64,000 bases of DNA from NCBI RefSeq assembly GCF_001428065.1, contig NZ_LMSE01000007.1, positions 77,037 to 141,036 of the forward strand, in the 5' to 3' direction. This document shows, in pieces, positions 44,575-53,421 of this stretch. The DNA comes from Nostocoides sp. Soil756. GTDB taxonomy: Bacteria; Actinomycetota; Actinomycetes; Actinomycetales; Dermatophilaceae. The notes beneath the pieces were generated by a model. The model made no database searches, was not told where the DNA came from, and saw only the letters and a list, made by a program, of their open reading frames with translations. The position numbers and the translations under genes were made by a program. Within the stretch, counting starts at the first letter, position 1. Every line of letters starts with the position of its first letter.

Positions 44575-45153
44575 ATGAACGCCTTCCTGATCAGCACGGC
44601 CGTCATCTTCGTGGCCGAGCTCGGCGACAAGAGCCAGCTGATGGCCATGACGTTCGCGACCCGCTACCGGGTGCGCGACGTCCTCATCAGCATCACCGCC
44701 GCCACCGCCATCGTGCACCTGCTCTCGGTGGGCCTCGGCGCCCTGGTGGGAACCGCCTTCTCGCAGTACCAGGGTGCGATCTCGGTCGTGGCCGGCGTCG
44801 CGTTCCTGGTCTTCGCCGCCTGGACCCTGCGCGGCGACGAGCTCACCGAGGACGAGGCCGACAAGGCCCGCCGCAGCACCGGCGCCGCGCTGCTGGCCGT
44901 CGGCGGCGCGTTCTTCCTGGCCGAGCTGGGCGACAAGACGATGCTCGCCACCATCACGCTGGCCACCCAGGAGGGCTGGCTCGGCACCTGGATCGGCAGC
45001 ACCGTGGGGATGGTCGCGGCCGACGCGCTCGCGATCGGCGTGGGCGCCGTCCTGGGTCGCGCGCTGCCCGAGAAGGCCATCAAGTACGGCGCGTCTGCCG
45101 CCTTCGTGGTGTTCGGCCTGCTGCTCATCGGGCGGGGTCTCGGCTGGTTCTGA
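44575..45153 (+). CDS. UPF0016/GDT1 family Mn2+ exporter (MntX/MneA-type)
   Basis: 192 residues with six TM helices and two copies of the family motif E-x-G-D-K-(S/T), seen as VAELGDKSQL and LAELGDKTML. Members export Mn2+ or Ca2+. Preceded by the Mn riboswitch, which should turn it on when manganese is high. Confidence 0.92.
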   Translation: MNAFLISTAVIFVAELGDKSQLMAMTFATRYRVRDVLISITAATAIVHLLSVGLGALVGTAFSQYQGAISVVAGVAFLVFAAWTLRGDELTEDEADKARRSTGAALLAVGGAFFLAELGDKTMLATITLATQEGWLGTWIGSTVGMVAADALAIGVGAVLGRALPEKAIKYGASAAFVVFGLLLIGRGLGWF

Positions 45154-45193
45154 GGCCGGTCGGTACGGCGCCGGTCCGCCGGGGTCGCGACCC

Positions 45194-46360
45194 TCAGACC
45201 TCGAGGGGCGTGGCCAGCGCGCCGCCGCAGTGGTAGACGTCGGGGCGCCCGGGCCAGATGTGGCCGGCCTCGTGCATCCGGTCGTCGAGCTCGTTGCGCC
45301 ACGTCCCGGCCTCGTCGACCCAGTAGCGCGCCGCGTGGTCCCAGAGCCGGCGGTACCAGCCCTCCCAGTGCTCGTCCCCGGTGCGTCGCAGCAGGTACGC
45401 CGCGATCTGGATGCCCTCGCACACCGGCCAGTGCAGCCGCACGTCGGCCACGGGGGTGCCGTCCCAGTCGACGGTGTAGACCAGCCCCGGGCGCCCGTCG
45501 AGGCTCCAGCCGCCGTCGAGGGCTCGCCGGGTGAGCGCCTCGGCGGCCTCCGCCAGCCAGGGCGGCGACGCGACCAGGGGCGAGTCGTCGAGCTGGAGCA
45601 GGAAGCGGGCCCACTCGAGGGAGTGCCCGAAGGTCGCACCGTACGGCCGGAACGGGTGCATCGGCTCGTCGCGGTTGTAGTCGAGCACGACCTGCCAGTC
45701 GGGGGTGTAGTGCTCGGGCAGCAGCCAGCCGTGCTCGCGGGCCGCGCCGTCGATGAGGCGGGCGGCGACGGCCAGCCCGCGCTCGTGCCAGCGCGGTTCC
45801 TGCAGCGCGGTGCCCATGGCCAGGAACGCCTCGAGGCCGTGCATGTTGGCGTTGGCGCCGCGGTAGTCCTCGGAGTCGCTCCAGTCGGGAGCGAACGACT
45901 CCCGCAGGGCCTGCGCCTCGTCGTCCCAGAGGTGGGCGTCGACGACCTCGGCGACCTGCGCGAGGAGGCGCGCGGCCGCGGGGTGCCCGACCTCCAGGGC
46001 GGCGGCGGCGGCGAGCCCGACGTGGACGTGGTCGTAGGTCATCTTGCGGGTGACGCTGCCGGGCTCGCTGAGCCAGCCCCCGTGCTCGGGGTCGGCGTGC
46101 AGGCCGGTGAGCGAGGTCATCGCATGGTCGAGCAGCTCGCCCGCTCCAGGGATGCCGTGCCGTACCGCGATGGCCGCGACGTACCCCATCCGTGCCGTCA
46201 GGAACAGCTGCGGCGAGCGGCCGGGCAGCGGCTCCCCCGCGCCGTCGAGGTGGTGGAAGCCTCCCTCGGGCCGGATGGAGCGCAGCGAGAACGCGACGAG
46301 GTCGGCGAGGCCGCCCTCGAGCCAGGTGCGGTGGGCGGGGGTGTCGAGCCAGGACGTCAC
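45194..46360 (-). CDS. AGE-family epimerase/isomerase
   Basis: 388 residues from GTG 46360. An alpha6/alpha6 barrel of the N-acylglucosamine 2-epimerase family; conserved His/Arg motifs include GANANMHGLEAFLA, PYGATFGHSLEWARFLL and VYHCGGALATP. It most resembles sugar 2-epimerases acting on mannose or N-acyl sugars. Overlaps the upstream mutarotase gene by GTGA. Confidence 0.85.
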   Translation of the reverse strand: MTSWLDTPAHRTWLEGGLADLVAFSLRSIRPEGGFHHLDGAGEPLPGRSPQLFLTARMGYVAAIAVRHGIPGAGELLDHAMTSLTGLHADPEHGGWLSEPGSVTRKMTYDHVHVGLAAAAALEVGHPAAARLLAQVAEVVDAHLWDDEAQALRESFAPDWSDSEDYRGANANMHGLEAFLAMGTALQEPRWHERGLAVAARLIDGAAREHGWLLPEHYTPDWQVVLDYNRDEPMHPFRPYGATFGHSLEWARFLLQLDDSPLVASPPWLAEAAEALTRRALDGGWSLDGRPGLVYTVDWDGTPVADVRLHWPVCEGIQIAAYLLRRTGDEHWEGWYRRLWDHAARYWVDEAGTWRNELDDRMHEAGHIWPGRPDVYHCGGALATPLEV

Positions 46361-47184
46361 AGGTCCTCCACGGTGAGCCGGTAGGTGAGCGTGTGCGTGG
46401 CGCCGGGGGCCACGGTGACGACGTCGGCGAGGGCGTTGGCGGCCTCCACGCAGACGAAGCGCGGCCAGTGCGCGCCGATGTCGTCGATGCCGGCGGCCTT
46501 CTCGGACCAAGGGTTCCAGACCACCCGGTCGGCCGCACCGTCGGTCTCGACGACGAGCCGCCGCCCGAGCACCGGGTCGGTGATGACCACCGGTGCGGCG
46601 GAGCGGTACACGCGGTCGGTCTCGCCGGTGAGAACGAGGTCGCCCTCCTGCACCCGGTCCTCGCCCGCGACCTTGTCGTGGAAGGTCGCGCCGTCGAGAC
46701 CGCCCACCCGGACCTCGCGCACGTCGCCCACGGCCAGGTAGGCGTGCAGGGCCTCCCCCACGACGAACGGCTCGTCGCCGAGGTTGCTGGTGCTCAGGCG
46801 CAGGGTGAGCGAGGGCCCGAGGGTGACCTCGAGGTCGAGCCGGTAGGGGTGCGGCCACCAGGGGCTCGTGGCCTCGTCGGGCGTGAGGCGGTGGGTCACG
46901 GTGGCGACGTCGCCGTCGGTGATGGTGCCGCGGTACTGCCAGAGCGCGCCACGGGCGATGCCGTGGGCCGGCGCCTCCGGCTGCGGCCCCGGCCCGAACC
47001 ACGGCCAGCACACCGGGATGCCGGCGTGCGGCGGCATCCCGGCCTCGGATCCGGCGCCCGGAGGGGCGAACAGGACCGGGTCGCGGCCGGCGGGGGCCCA
47101 CCGCAACACCAGCGCCCCGGTGTCGAGCACCTCGGCCGTGCCGGCCGGGCCGTCGACGCGACGGGAGGTGGGGGGCGCGCTCAC
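46357..47184 (-). CDS. D-hexose-6-phosphate mutarotase
   Basis: 275 residues. Aldose-1-epimerase-like beta sandwich with PHAGIPVCWPWFG, AHGIARGALWQY and EALHAYLAVGDV, typical of YeaD-type glucose-6-phosphate 1-epimerases. It interconverts alpha and beta anomers. It is co-transcribed with the AGE epimerase, which suggests a joint sugar isomer pathway. Confidence 0.88.
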   Translation of the reverse strand: MSAPPTSRRVDGPAGTAEVLDTGALVLRWAPAGRDPVLFAPPGAGSEAGMPPHAGIPVCWPWFGPGPQPEAPAHGIARGALWQYRGTITDGDVATVTHRLTPDEATSPWWPHPYRLDLEVTLGPSLTLRLSTSNLGDEPFVVGEALHAYLAVGDVREVRVGGLDGATFHDKVAGEDRVQEGDLVLTGETDRVYRSAAPVVITDPVLGRRLVVETDGAADRVVWNPWSEKAAGIDDIGAHWPRFVCVEAANALADVVTVAPGATHTLTYRLTVEDL

Positions 47185-47223
47185 CCGCTCAACCTACCGG
47201 CGCCGACGACCGGCCCCAACGGC

Positions 47224-48285
47224 TCACGACGGTTCGGAACCGACCGTCTCGCGACGCGGGGCCGCATCGTCGTCCGTCCCGCCGGCCTCCGCTCTGCGCT
47301 TGGCCACCAGGCTGGTGACCGTGACCAGCGCCAGGATGCCGACGATGACGCCCAGCGAGGCCAAGGTAGGCACCTCGGGGGTGGCCGGCCAGACGCCGTG
47401 CGCCCAGTGCAGGACGAGCTTGACGCCGATGAACGCCAGGATGGCCGCGAGGCCGAAGCCCAGGTGCGCCAGGGCTCCGAGCAGGCCCTCGAGGACGAAG
47501 TACAAGGCGCGCAGGCCGAGCAGGGCGAAGGCGTTGGTGGCGAAGACCAGGTACGCGTCGCCGGTGATGCCGAAGACCGCCGGCACGGAGTCGACCGCGA
47601 AGACGATGTCGGTGCCGAGGATGGCGACGGTGACCAGCGCCAGCGGGGTGAGGGCGCGCCGGCCGTTCTCCATCACCGTCATCCGCGGGCCGCGGTAGTC
47701 CTCGACGACCGGGCGGACGCGGCGCAGCAGCCGGACCGTGCGCAGGCTGCCGATGTCGACGGCGGCCTCCTCGTGCGACAGGGCGTCACGCAGCACCTTG
47801 ACGGCGGTGACCAGGAGGACGGCGCCGAACAGGAGGAAGGTCCACGAGAAGGTCGCGATCATCTGCGCGCCCAGGGCGATGAAGACACCGCGCAGCACCA
47901 GCGCCCCCGCGACGCCGATGAGGAGGACCCGCTGCTGGAGCTCCTTGGGCACCGCGAAGGCGGTGAGCAGCAGCATGAAGACGAACAGGTTGTCGACCGA
48001 GAGCGACTTCTCGACGAGGTAGCCGGTGTAGTACTCGATCCCCCGGTCGCCGCCGTACCGACTCCAGACGAACACCCCGAACGCCAGCGGCAGCGCGATG
48101 TAGAAGGACGACCAGCCGACGGCCTCCTTCATCGAGACCTCGTGGGGCCTGCGGGTGATGACGAAGTCGAGGGCGAAGAGCAGCAGGACGCCGCCGATGG
48201 TGATCCCCCAGAGCAAGGGGGTCCCGACGGAGTCCTGGGCGGCGGCCGGCTGGACCGCCGCGAGCAGGGTGGGGAGGGTCGACAT
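47224..48285 (-). CDS. TerC/Alx family membrane protein
   Basis: 353 residues from ATG 48285, nine TM helices. The family residues are seen in EKSLSVDNLFVFMLLL and LGTDIVFAVDSVPAVFG, which contain the paired Asp needed for metal transport. Alx/TerC proteins export Mn2+ and aid metalation of secreted proteins. A leader RNA like the Mn riboswitch lies upstream, matching the UPF0016 gene 2 kb away. Confidence 0.9.
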   Translation of the reverse strand: MSTLPTLLAAVQPAAAQDSVGTPLLWGITIGGVLLLFALDFVITRRPHEVSMKEAVGWSSFYIALPLAFGVFVWSRYGGDRGIEYYTGYLVEKSLSVDNLFVFMLLLTAFAVPKELQQRVLLIGVAGALVLRGVFIALGAQMIATFSWTFLLFGAVLLVTAVKVLRDALSHEEAAVDIGSLRTVRLLRRVRPVVEDYRGPRMTVMENGRRALTPLALVTVAILGTDIVFAVDSVPAVFGITGDAYLVFATNAFALLGLRALYFVLEGLLGALAHLGFGLAAILAFIGVKLVLHWAHGVWPATPEVPTLASLGVIVGILALVTVTSLVAKRRAEAGGTDDDAAPRRETVGSEPS

Positions 48286-48311
48286 GGTGCTCCTCAGGGC
48301 GTGGTGGTGCT

Positions 48312-48419
48312 GTCCTGAGGTCTCCTTCACCGCCACCTGGCGGCGCCGTCCCGGGAGGACCATGGGGCCCTCGTACTGACCGGAACGAGCTTGGGAAGTA
48401 CTCCCCTCGTGCTCTCAGC
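48312..48419 (-). ncRNA. Putative second yybP-ykoY riboswitch (TerC leader)
   Basis: Read leftward, CTGAG at the 5' end pairs with CTCAG at the 3' end as P1. The 5' part has GAGGGGAGTACTTCCC and the 3' part GGTGAAGGAGACCTCAG, matching the conserved loops of the family in diverged form. It ends 27 bp before the TerC start. Confidence 0.65.
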
Positions 48420-48453
48420 GTACCCTCAGGCGCCGCGTCGCCCAAGTCCCGGC

Positions 48454-48488
48454 GCGCCACAACCTCGCACGTGCCGGGATGGTGCGCC
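48454..48488. repeat. 35-bp intergenic repeat, copy 1
   Basis: GCGCCACAACCTCGCACGTG and following bases to 48488. It contains the palindrome GCACGTGC and is flanked by GCGC-type inverted ends. A second copy with two differences begins 17 bp later. It could be a REP-like element; no other copy seen in the window. Confidence 0.65.
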
Positions 48489-48504
48489 ACCGCATCCCCT
48501 CCGA

Positions 48505-48539
48505 GCGCCACAACCCCGCACGTGCCGGGATCGTGCGCC
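48505..48539. repeat. 35-bp intergenic repeat, copy 2
   Basis: Same unit as 48454-48488 (two mismatches), between the photolyase stop and the TerC leader. Confidence 0.65.
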
Positions 48540-48553
48540 CGGCCGCCCGCGCC

Positions 48554-49921
48554 TCAGCGCCCCTTGACCGCCGCGAGCCGGTCGAGGGCCTCCTGGCGCT
48601 CAGCGGCGTGGTCGACGATCCGCTGCGGGTAGCCGTGCGCGTAGCCGTCGGCGTGCTCCCACGGCTGGTGCGCGGCCTTGCCGGGCAGGTGCCGCAGCTC
48701 GGGCACCCACCGGCGCACGTACTCGCCGTCGGGGTCGAACTTCTCGCCCTGCGTCACCGGGTTGAAGACGCGGAAGTACGGCGAGGCGTCGGTGCCGGTG
48801 CCGGCGACCCACTGCCAGCCGTGGTTGTTCGATGCCACGTCGCCGTCGGCCAGGTGGTCGAGGAAGTGCCGGGCCCCCACGGGCCACCACACGTGCAGGT
48901 CCTTGGTGAGGAAGCTGGCCGTGATCATCCGCACCCGGTTGTGCATCCAGCCCTCGGCCAGCAGCTGGCGCATCCCGGCGTCGACCACCGGGTAGCCGGT
49001 CTCGCCCTTCGTCCAGGCCTCGACGGCGTCCTCGGGCTCGTCGTAGCGCATGCCCTGCAGGGTCGGGCGCAGGTCGTGCCACGCGCTCCTGGGGTTGTGG
49101 TGCAGCACGTCGGCGTAGAACTCGCGCCAGGCCAGCTCGGTGCGGAACGAGTCGGCGCCCGTGCCGCTGCGCTCGCCCAGCTCGGCCAGCAGGGTGCGCG
49201 GGTGCACGACCCCCAGCTTGAGGTAGGGCGACATCCGCGAGGTGGCGTCGAGGGCCGGCCGGTCGCGGTCGTCGTCGTAGCCCGCGAGGTGGTCGTCGCG
49301 GAAGGCCCGGAAGCGGCGCAGCGCGGCCTCCTCCCCGGCTGCCGGCAGGGCCGGCAGGTCGGAGGCCGACAGCGCGGCGTCGAGGGCGGCGGTGGCGTCG
49401 GCGTCGTTGCGGGCGTGCCGCAGCGGCAGCTCGCGCGGGGTGGGTGCGGGGTCTGGCCAGCCGTGCCGGCGCCAGGCGCGTGCGAACGGGGTGAAGACCT
49501 TGTAGGGCTCGCCGGAGCCGTTGGTGACCAGGCCGGGGCCCACCGCGTAGGGCGTGCCGGTCTCCACCCACTCGACGCCGGACCCCAGCGCGTCGCGGAC
49601 GGTTCCGTCACGCCGCAGCCCCGCCGGGGTGGTCTCGCGCGAGACGTGCACGGACGTGGCCGACACCCGCCCGGCCAGCGCGGGCATCACGGTGCGGGGG
49701 TCGCCGTGCAGCAGGGTCAGCGCGCCCCCGAGGGACTCGTCCAGGGCGCGCAGGTTCGCGGCCAGCCAGGCCCGGCGCACCGGCCCGGCCCCGCCCCAGA
49801 GCCGCGGGTCGACGACGAACGCGACGACCAGGTCACCGTCCCCGGCGGCGTCCCGCGCAGCGAGCAGGGCGGGGTGGTCGCGCCGGCGCAGGTCGCGCCG
49901 GAGCCAGAGCACGGCGGTCAC
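48554..49921 (-). CDS. phr: Deoxyribodipyrimidine photolyase
   Basis: 455 residues from GTG 49921. The N-terminal alpha/beta domain starts VLWLRRDLRRRDHPAL. The FAD domain has ELAWREFYADVL, the conserved Trp and Asn motifs (EGWMHNRVRMITASFLTKDL, SNNHGWQWVAGTGTDASPY) and the Trp electron chain. Class I CPD repair is likely. It is the last gene of the leftward light-response cluster, 11 bp after the CPBP gene. Confidence 0.93.
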   Translation of the reverse strand: MTAVLWLRRDLRRRDHPALLAARDAAGDGDLVVAFVVDPRLWGGAGPVRRAWLAANLRALDESLGGALTLLHGDPRTVMPALAGRVSATSVHVSRETTPAGLRRDGTVRDALGSGVEWVETGTPYAVGPGLVTNGSGEPYKVFTPFARAWRRHGWPDPAPTPRELPLRHARNDADATAALDAALSASDLPALPAAGEEAALRRFRAFRDDHLAGYDDDRDRPALDATSRMSPYLKLGVVHPRTLLAELGERSGTGADSFRTELAWREFYADVLHHNPRSAWHDLRPTLQGMRYDEPEDAVEAWTKGETGYPVVDAGMRQLLAEGWMHNRVRMITASFLTKDLHVWWPVGARHFLDHLADGDVASNNHGWQWVAGTGTDASPYFRVFNPVTQGEKFDPDGEYVRRWVPELRHLPGKAAHQPWEHADGYAHGYPQRIVDHAAERQEALDRLAAVKGR

Positions 49922-49932
49922 GGGGACTCCTG

Positions 49933-50718
49933 TCAGCTGAGGCGATCGAGGACGACCGGGAGCAGGAAGAGCATCCCGAGCGACCAGGTGAGGTGGGTGA
50001 CGATGGGGCCGAGGATGCCGCCGGTGACTCGCCGCTGGAGGCCCACGACGAACCCCACCAGCGCCGCCGCGAAGACCAGGAGCGGGATGCCCGAGGTCGC
50101 GGTGACCAGCGCGTAGACGACGGTGGTGACCGCCACCGCGTGCTTGCGTCCGACCCCCGCATAGAGGGCGCCGCGGAAGTACAGCTCCTCGGCCACGCCG
50201 TTGACGGTCGTGACCACCGCGACCACGGCCAGCGACCCGTACCGGGCGTGGTCGAGCAGGGTCAGCACCGGGTCGCGCAGGAACGGGATGCGGGCCACCA
50301 CCACCGCGCCCGCGAGGAAGAGCCCCAGCAGCAGTACGCCCAGGGCGAGGGACTGCACGACGGCCCGGCTCTCGAGGTCGCCGTGCCGGGTGTGCCCGCG
50401 GCCGAGGTGCAGGGGGCCCGAGACGAAGGCGCCCACGGCCCACACGGCCGCCAGCGCGAAGGTGGCGACGTAGAACATCGGGTTGCCGGGTTCGATGCGC
50501 AGCGCCCAGGTGAGCAGGGCCGCACCCACGACCAGGGTGACGACCACCACGACGCGCCGGCGCCGGAAGGCCCAGTCGGGCTCGGTGTGGTCACGCGGCA
50601 CGGGGTCGACCAGGGCGGCCCGGACGAACGAGCGCAGCTCGGCCACCGGGTTCAGCCGTCCCCGGCCGGGAGCACCCGGGCCACCCCCGGCCCCGGGGGC
50701 GCGACCGCCGGCCGTCAC
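49933..50718 (-). CDS. CPBP family intramembrane protease
   Basis: 261 residues from GTG 50718, six to seven TM helices. The CPBP signatures EELYFRG (EExxxR) near residue 170 and the later FVVGLQRR and HLTWSLGML carry the metal-site residues of this Abi family. Function may be prenyl-protein processing or, in other members, bacteriocin immunity. GTGA overlap with the epimerase gene. Confidence 0.85.
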   Translation of the reverse strand: MTAGGRAPGAGGGPGAPGRGRLNPVAELRSFVRAALVDPVPRDHTEPDWAFRRRRVVVVVTLVVGAALLTWALRIEPGNPMFYVATFALAAVWAVGAFVSGPLHLGRGHTRHGDLESRAVVQSLALGVLLLGLFLAGAVVVARIPFLRDPVLTLLDHARYGSLAVVAVVTTVNGVAEELYFRGALYAGVGRKHAVAVTTVVYALVTATSGIPLLVFAAALVGFVVGLQRRVTGGILGPIVTHLTWSLGMLFLLPVVLDRLS

Positions 50719-51740
50719 GACGACGAGCCGCGTCCGCCTCCGGCCCACGAGGGGTCGGCCGCGTTGACGCGGGCGGGGTCGACGGTCCCGGGCTCCGGGC
50801 GCGGGTCGGCGTCGTCGCCGGCGATCGCGTCGGTGACGCCCCGGTCGTAGCCGAGCAGGCCACCGGCGGGGGCGCCCACGAGGTCGTCGATGTCGTGCTC
50901 CTCGCAGACGACCTCGTGCAGCAGGCTCTCGACCAGCGGCTTGGCCAGCCCGGTGGGCACCGGGGTGACGAAGCCCACCCACTGCGAGGCCAGCCGGGGG
51001 GTGAGCACCGGGACGGTGACGATGGTGCGCGGCATCAGCCCCGCCAGGCGCGCGAAGCGCATGATCATCTCGCGGTAGGTGAGCACCTCGGGGCCCCCGA
51101 TGTCGAAGGTGCGGGTGACCTCGGGCGGCAGCTCGGCCGCTCCCACCAGGTAGTGCAGGACGTCGCGCACCGCGATGGGCTGGATGCGGTTGTCGAGCCA
51201 CTTGGGCGTGATCATGAACGGCAGCCGGGTGGTCAGGTGACGCAGCATCTCGAACGACGCCGAGCCCGACCCCAGGATGATGGCCGCCTGGAGCACCGCG
51301 GTCGGCACCCCGCTGGCCATCAGCAGGTCGCCCACCTCGACGCGCGAGGCGAGGTGGTCGCTGAGCGGCCCGTCGGACGGGTGCAGGCCCGAGAGGTAGA
51401 CGATGCGGCCCACCTCGGCCTCGAAGGCGGCCCGGCCGAAGCCCGAGGCCAGCTCGCGGTCGCGCTCGACGAAGCCGCCGTCGGCGTCCATCGAGTGCAG
51501 CAGGTAGTAGGCGACGTCGACGTCGGCCAGCGCCTGCGCCAGGGTCGAGCGCGACGTGGCGTCGCCCTCGACGACCTCGGCGTCGGCCAGCCACCAGCGG
51601 TCGTGGAGCTTGCCGGCGTCGCGGGTGAGCACCCGCACCGTCCAGCCCTCCTCGAGCAGGGTCGGCACCAGGCGGGACCCGATGTAGCCGGTGACCCCGG
51701 TGACCAGGGCGCGACGGCCGGTACCGCGTCGTTCGCTCAC
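50715..51740 (-). CDS. NAD(P)-binding epimerase-like protein
   Basis: 341 residues. Rossmann motif ALVTGVTGYIGSRLVPTLLE, then YYLLHSMDADGGFVERDREL. It is an atypical SDR of the type found in photolyase/LitR clusters; substrate unknown. Its C-terminal 40 residues are low complexity. ATG 51740 overlaps the SRPBCC stop. Confidence 0.85.
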   Translation of the reverse strand: MSERRGTGRRALVTGVTGYIGSRLVPTLLEEGWTVRVLTRDAGKLHDRWWLADAEVVEGDATSRSTLAQALADVDVAYYLLHSMDADGGFVERDRELASGFGRAAFEAEVGRIVYLSGLHPSDGPLSDHLASRVEVGDLLMASGVPTAVLQAAIILGSGSASFEMLRHLTTRLPFMITPKWLDNRIQPIAVRDVLHYLVGAAELPPEVTRTFDIGGPEVLTYREMIMRFARLAGLMPRTIVTVPVLTPRLASQWVGFVTPVPTGLAKPLVESLLHEVVCEEHDIDDLVGAPAGGLLGYDRGVTDAIAGDDADPRPEPGTVDPARVNAADPSWAGGGRGSSS

Positions 51741-52168
51741 CGGCGGTCCAGGGTCTCCTTGAGCTGGGCGGCCGTGCGGTCACCCAGACGCTCCAGGAGG
51801 GGCTTCATGATCGGCCCGAGGAAGCGCGCCGGCCCGGAGAAGTCGAAGTCGGCCCGGTAGGTGACCGAGGAGCCGGTGCCGTCGGGTCGCACGGTGATCG
51901 TGTCGTGGCTGGTCGTGGACGCGTTGCGGCCGACGACGACGAACTCGGGCTCGGCCACCTTCTCGGTCGTGTACTCGAGCTCGACGGAGCGGCCGGCGAA
52001 GGTCGAGACGTTCCGGTAGACCGTCCCCACCCCGCCGTCACCCGAGACGCGCTCGCAGGAGTCGGTGCCGGCGTCCCACTCGGTGGCGTTGCGGAAGTCG
52101 ACGAGGTAGGGGAAGACCACCTCCGGGGCGGCGCTCGTCCGGATCGTGCGTTCGACGGTCATGGACAT
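51737..52168 (-). CDS. SRPBCC (START-like) lipid-binding protein
   Basis: 143 residues. A START/Bet v1-like fold begins VERTIRTSAAPEVVFPYLVDF and ends GPIMKPLLERLGDRTAAQL. These small proteins bind hydrophobic ligands. It sits in the lipid-modification cluster, 8 bp after the CFA synthase stop. Confidence 0.85.
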   Translation of the reverse strand: MSMTVERTIRTSAAPEVVFPYLVDFRNATEWDAGTDSCERVSGDGGVGTVYRNVSTFAGRSVELEYTTEKVAEPEFVVVGRNASTTSHDTITVRPDGTGSSVTYRADFDFSGPARFLGPIMKPLLERLGDRTAAQLKETLDRR

Positions 52169-52176
52169 GTGGTGGC

Positions 52177-53421
52177 CTACCTTCTGGCGAGACGGATCTG
52201 TGCGACGTCCAGGTACCCGGTCGCGAAGCCTGCCTCACAGTACGCGAGGTAGAAGTCCCACATCCGGCGGAAGGTCTCGTCGAAGCCGTGCTGCTGGATC
52301 TGGCTCCAGTTGGCGTTGAAGGTCTCCCGCCAGCGGTGCAGGGTCTCGGCGTAGTCGGCGCCGAAGGCGTGCACCCGCTCGACGCGCAGCGAGGTGGAGT
52401 CGCGCGAGACCTCGCGGATGGCCTGCAGGGAGGGGATGAGACCGCCCGGGAAGATGTACTTCTGGATCCACCCGAAACTGTGCTTGGTGGCCAGCAGCCG
52501 GTGGTGCTCCATGAGGATGGCCTGCACGGCCACCGCCCCGCCGGGCGCCAGCAGCTCGTCGATCTTGCGGAAGTAGGTCGCCCAGTACTCCTCCCCGACC
52601 GCCTCGATCATCTCGACGCTGACGATGGCGTCGAACTGGCCGGTGGTCTCGCGGTAGTCCTGGAGCAGGACGGTGACCCGGTCGGACACCCCGGCGGCCT
52701 CGATGCGCTGCAGGGCCAGGGCGCGCTGCTCGGCCGAGAGGGTGACCGAGGTGACGGTGGCGCCGCGGGCGGCGGCGCGCAGGGCGAGCTCGCCCCAGCC
52801 GGTGCCGATCTCGAGCACGCGGCTGCCCTCGCGGACGTCGGCGGCGTCGAGGATGGCCTCGACCTTGCGCACCTGGGCCTCGTGCAGGTCCTGCTCGGCC
52901 AGCGGCCGCGCCGGGTCGAAGAGGGCCGAGCTGTACGACATCGAGGGGTCGAGGAAGGCGGCGAACAGGTCGTTCGAGAGGTCGTAGTGCGCGCTGATGT
53001 TGCTGCGCGAGCCCTCGAGGGTGTTGCGCATGGCCTGGGGGATGGCGCGGTCGACGACGCCGCGCAGCGCCAGCAGGGGCTTGGGGACCAGCTCGCCCAT
53101 CCGGGCCGCGAACGGCATCAGGGCCTGCGCGAGGTCGGTACCGTCGGCGGCCTTCCAGTCGCCGGCCATGTAGGCCTCGCCGAGGCCGATCTTCGGGTGG
53201 GCCTCGAGGCGGCGGAACATCGCCCGGGGGCGGACGACCTCGATGACGGGGCTGTCGGGGCCGCCGCTGCCGACCACGGTGCCGTCGGGGTAGCGCATCC
53301 GCACCGGCATCGGCTTGACGGCGACCTCGGTGATGGCCTTCGCGACGGCGCCGCGGGTGAGGACGCGGGGGAAGCCGAGCCGCGGGGCGGCGAGCTCGAG
53401 GCGGGGGGTGTCGGCGGTCAT
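52177..53421 (-). CDS. Cyclopropane-fatty-acyl-phospholipid synthase-like (1)
   Basis: 414 residues from ATG 53421, overlapping the DUF1365 stop (ATGA). The SAM-dependent domain has SAHYDLSNDLFAAFLDPSMSYSSALF, VLEIGTGWGELALRAA and VSVEMIEAVGEEYW. It uses AdoMet to methylenate or methylate unsaturated phospholipid chains. A paralogue is at 56681. Confidence 0.92.
   Translation of the reverse strand: MTADTPRLELAAPRLGFPRVLTRGAVAKAITEVAVKPMPVRMRYPDGTVVGSGGPDSPVIEVVRPRAMFRRLEAHPKIGLGEAYMAGDWKAADGTDLAQALMPFAARMGELVPKPLLALRGVVDRAIPQAMRNTLEGSRSNISAHYDLSNDLFAAFLDPSMSYSSALFDPARPLAEQDLHEAQVRKVEAILDAADVREGSRVLEIGTGWGELALRAAARGATVTSVTLSAEQRALALQRIEAAGVSDRVTVLLQDYRETTGQFDAIVSVEMIEAVGEEYWATYFRKIDELLAPGGAVAVQAILMEHHRLLATKHSFGWIQKYIFPGGLIPSLQAIREVSRDSTSLRVERVHAFGADYAETLHRWRETFNANWSQIQQHGFDETFRRMWDFYLAYCEAGFATGYLDVAQIRLARR

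Noticed and set aside
48454-48539. The paired 35-bp repeats as the photolyase terminator
   Set aside because: They lie downstream of the photolyase stop on that strand but lack a long stem with a T run, and they are duplicated, so a repeat call is safer.
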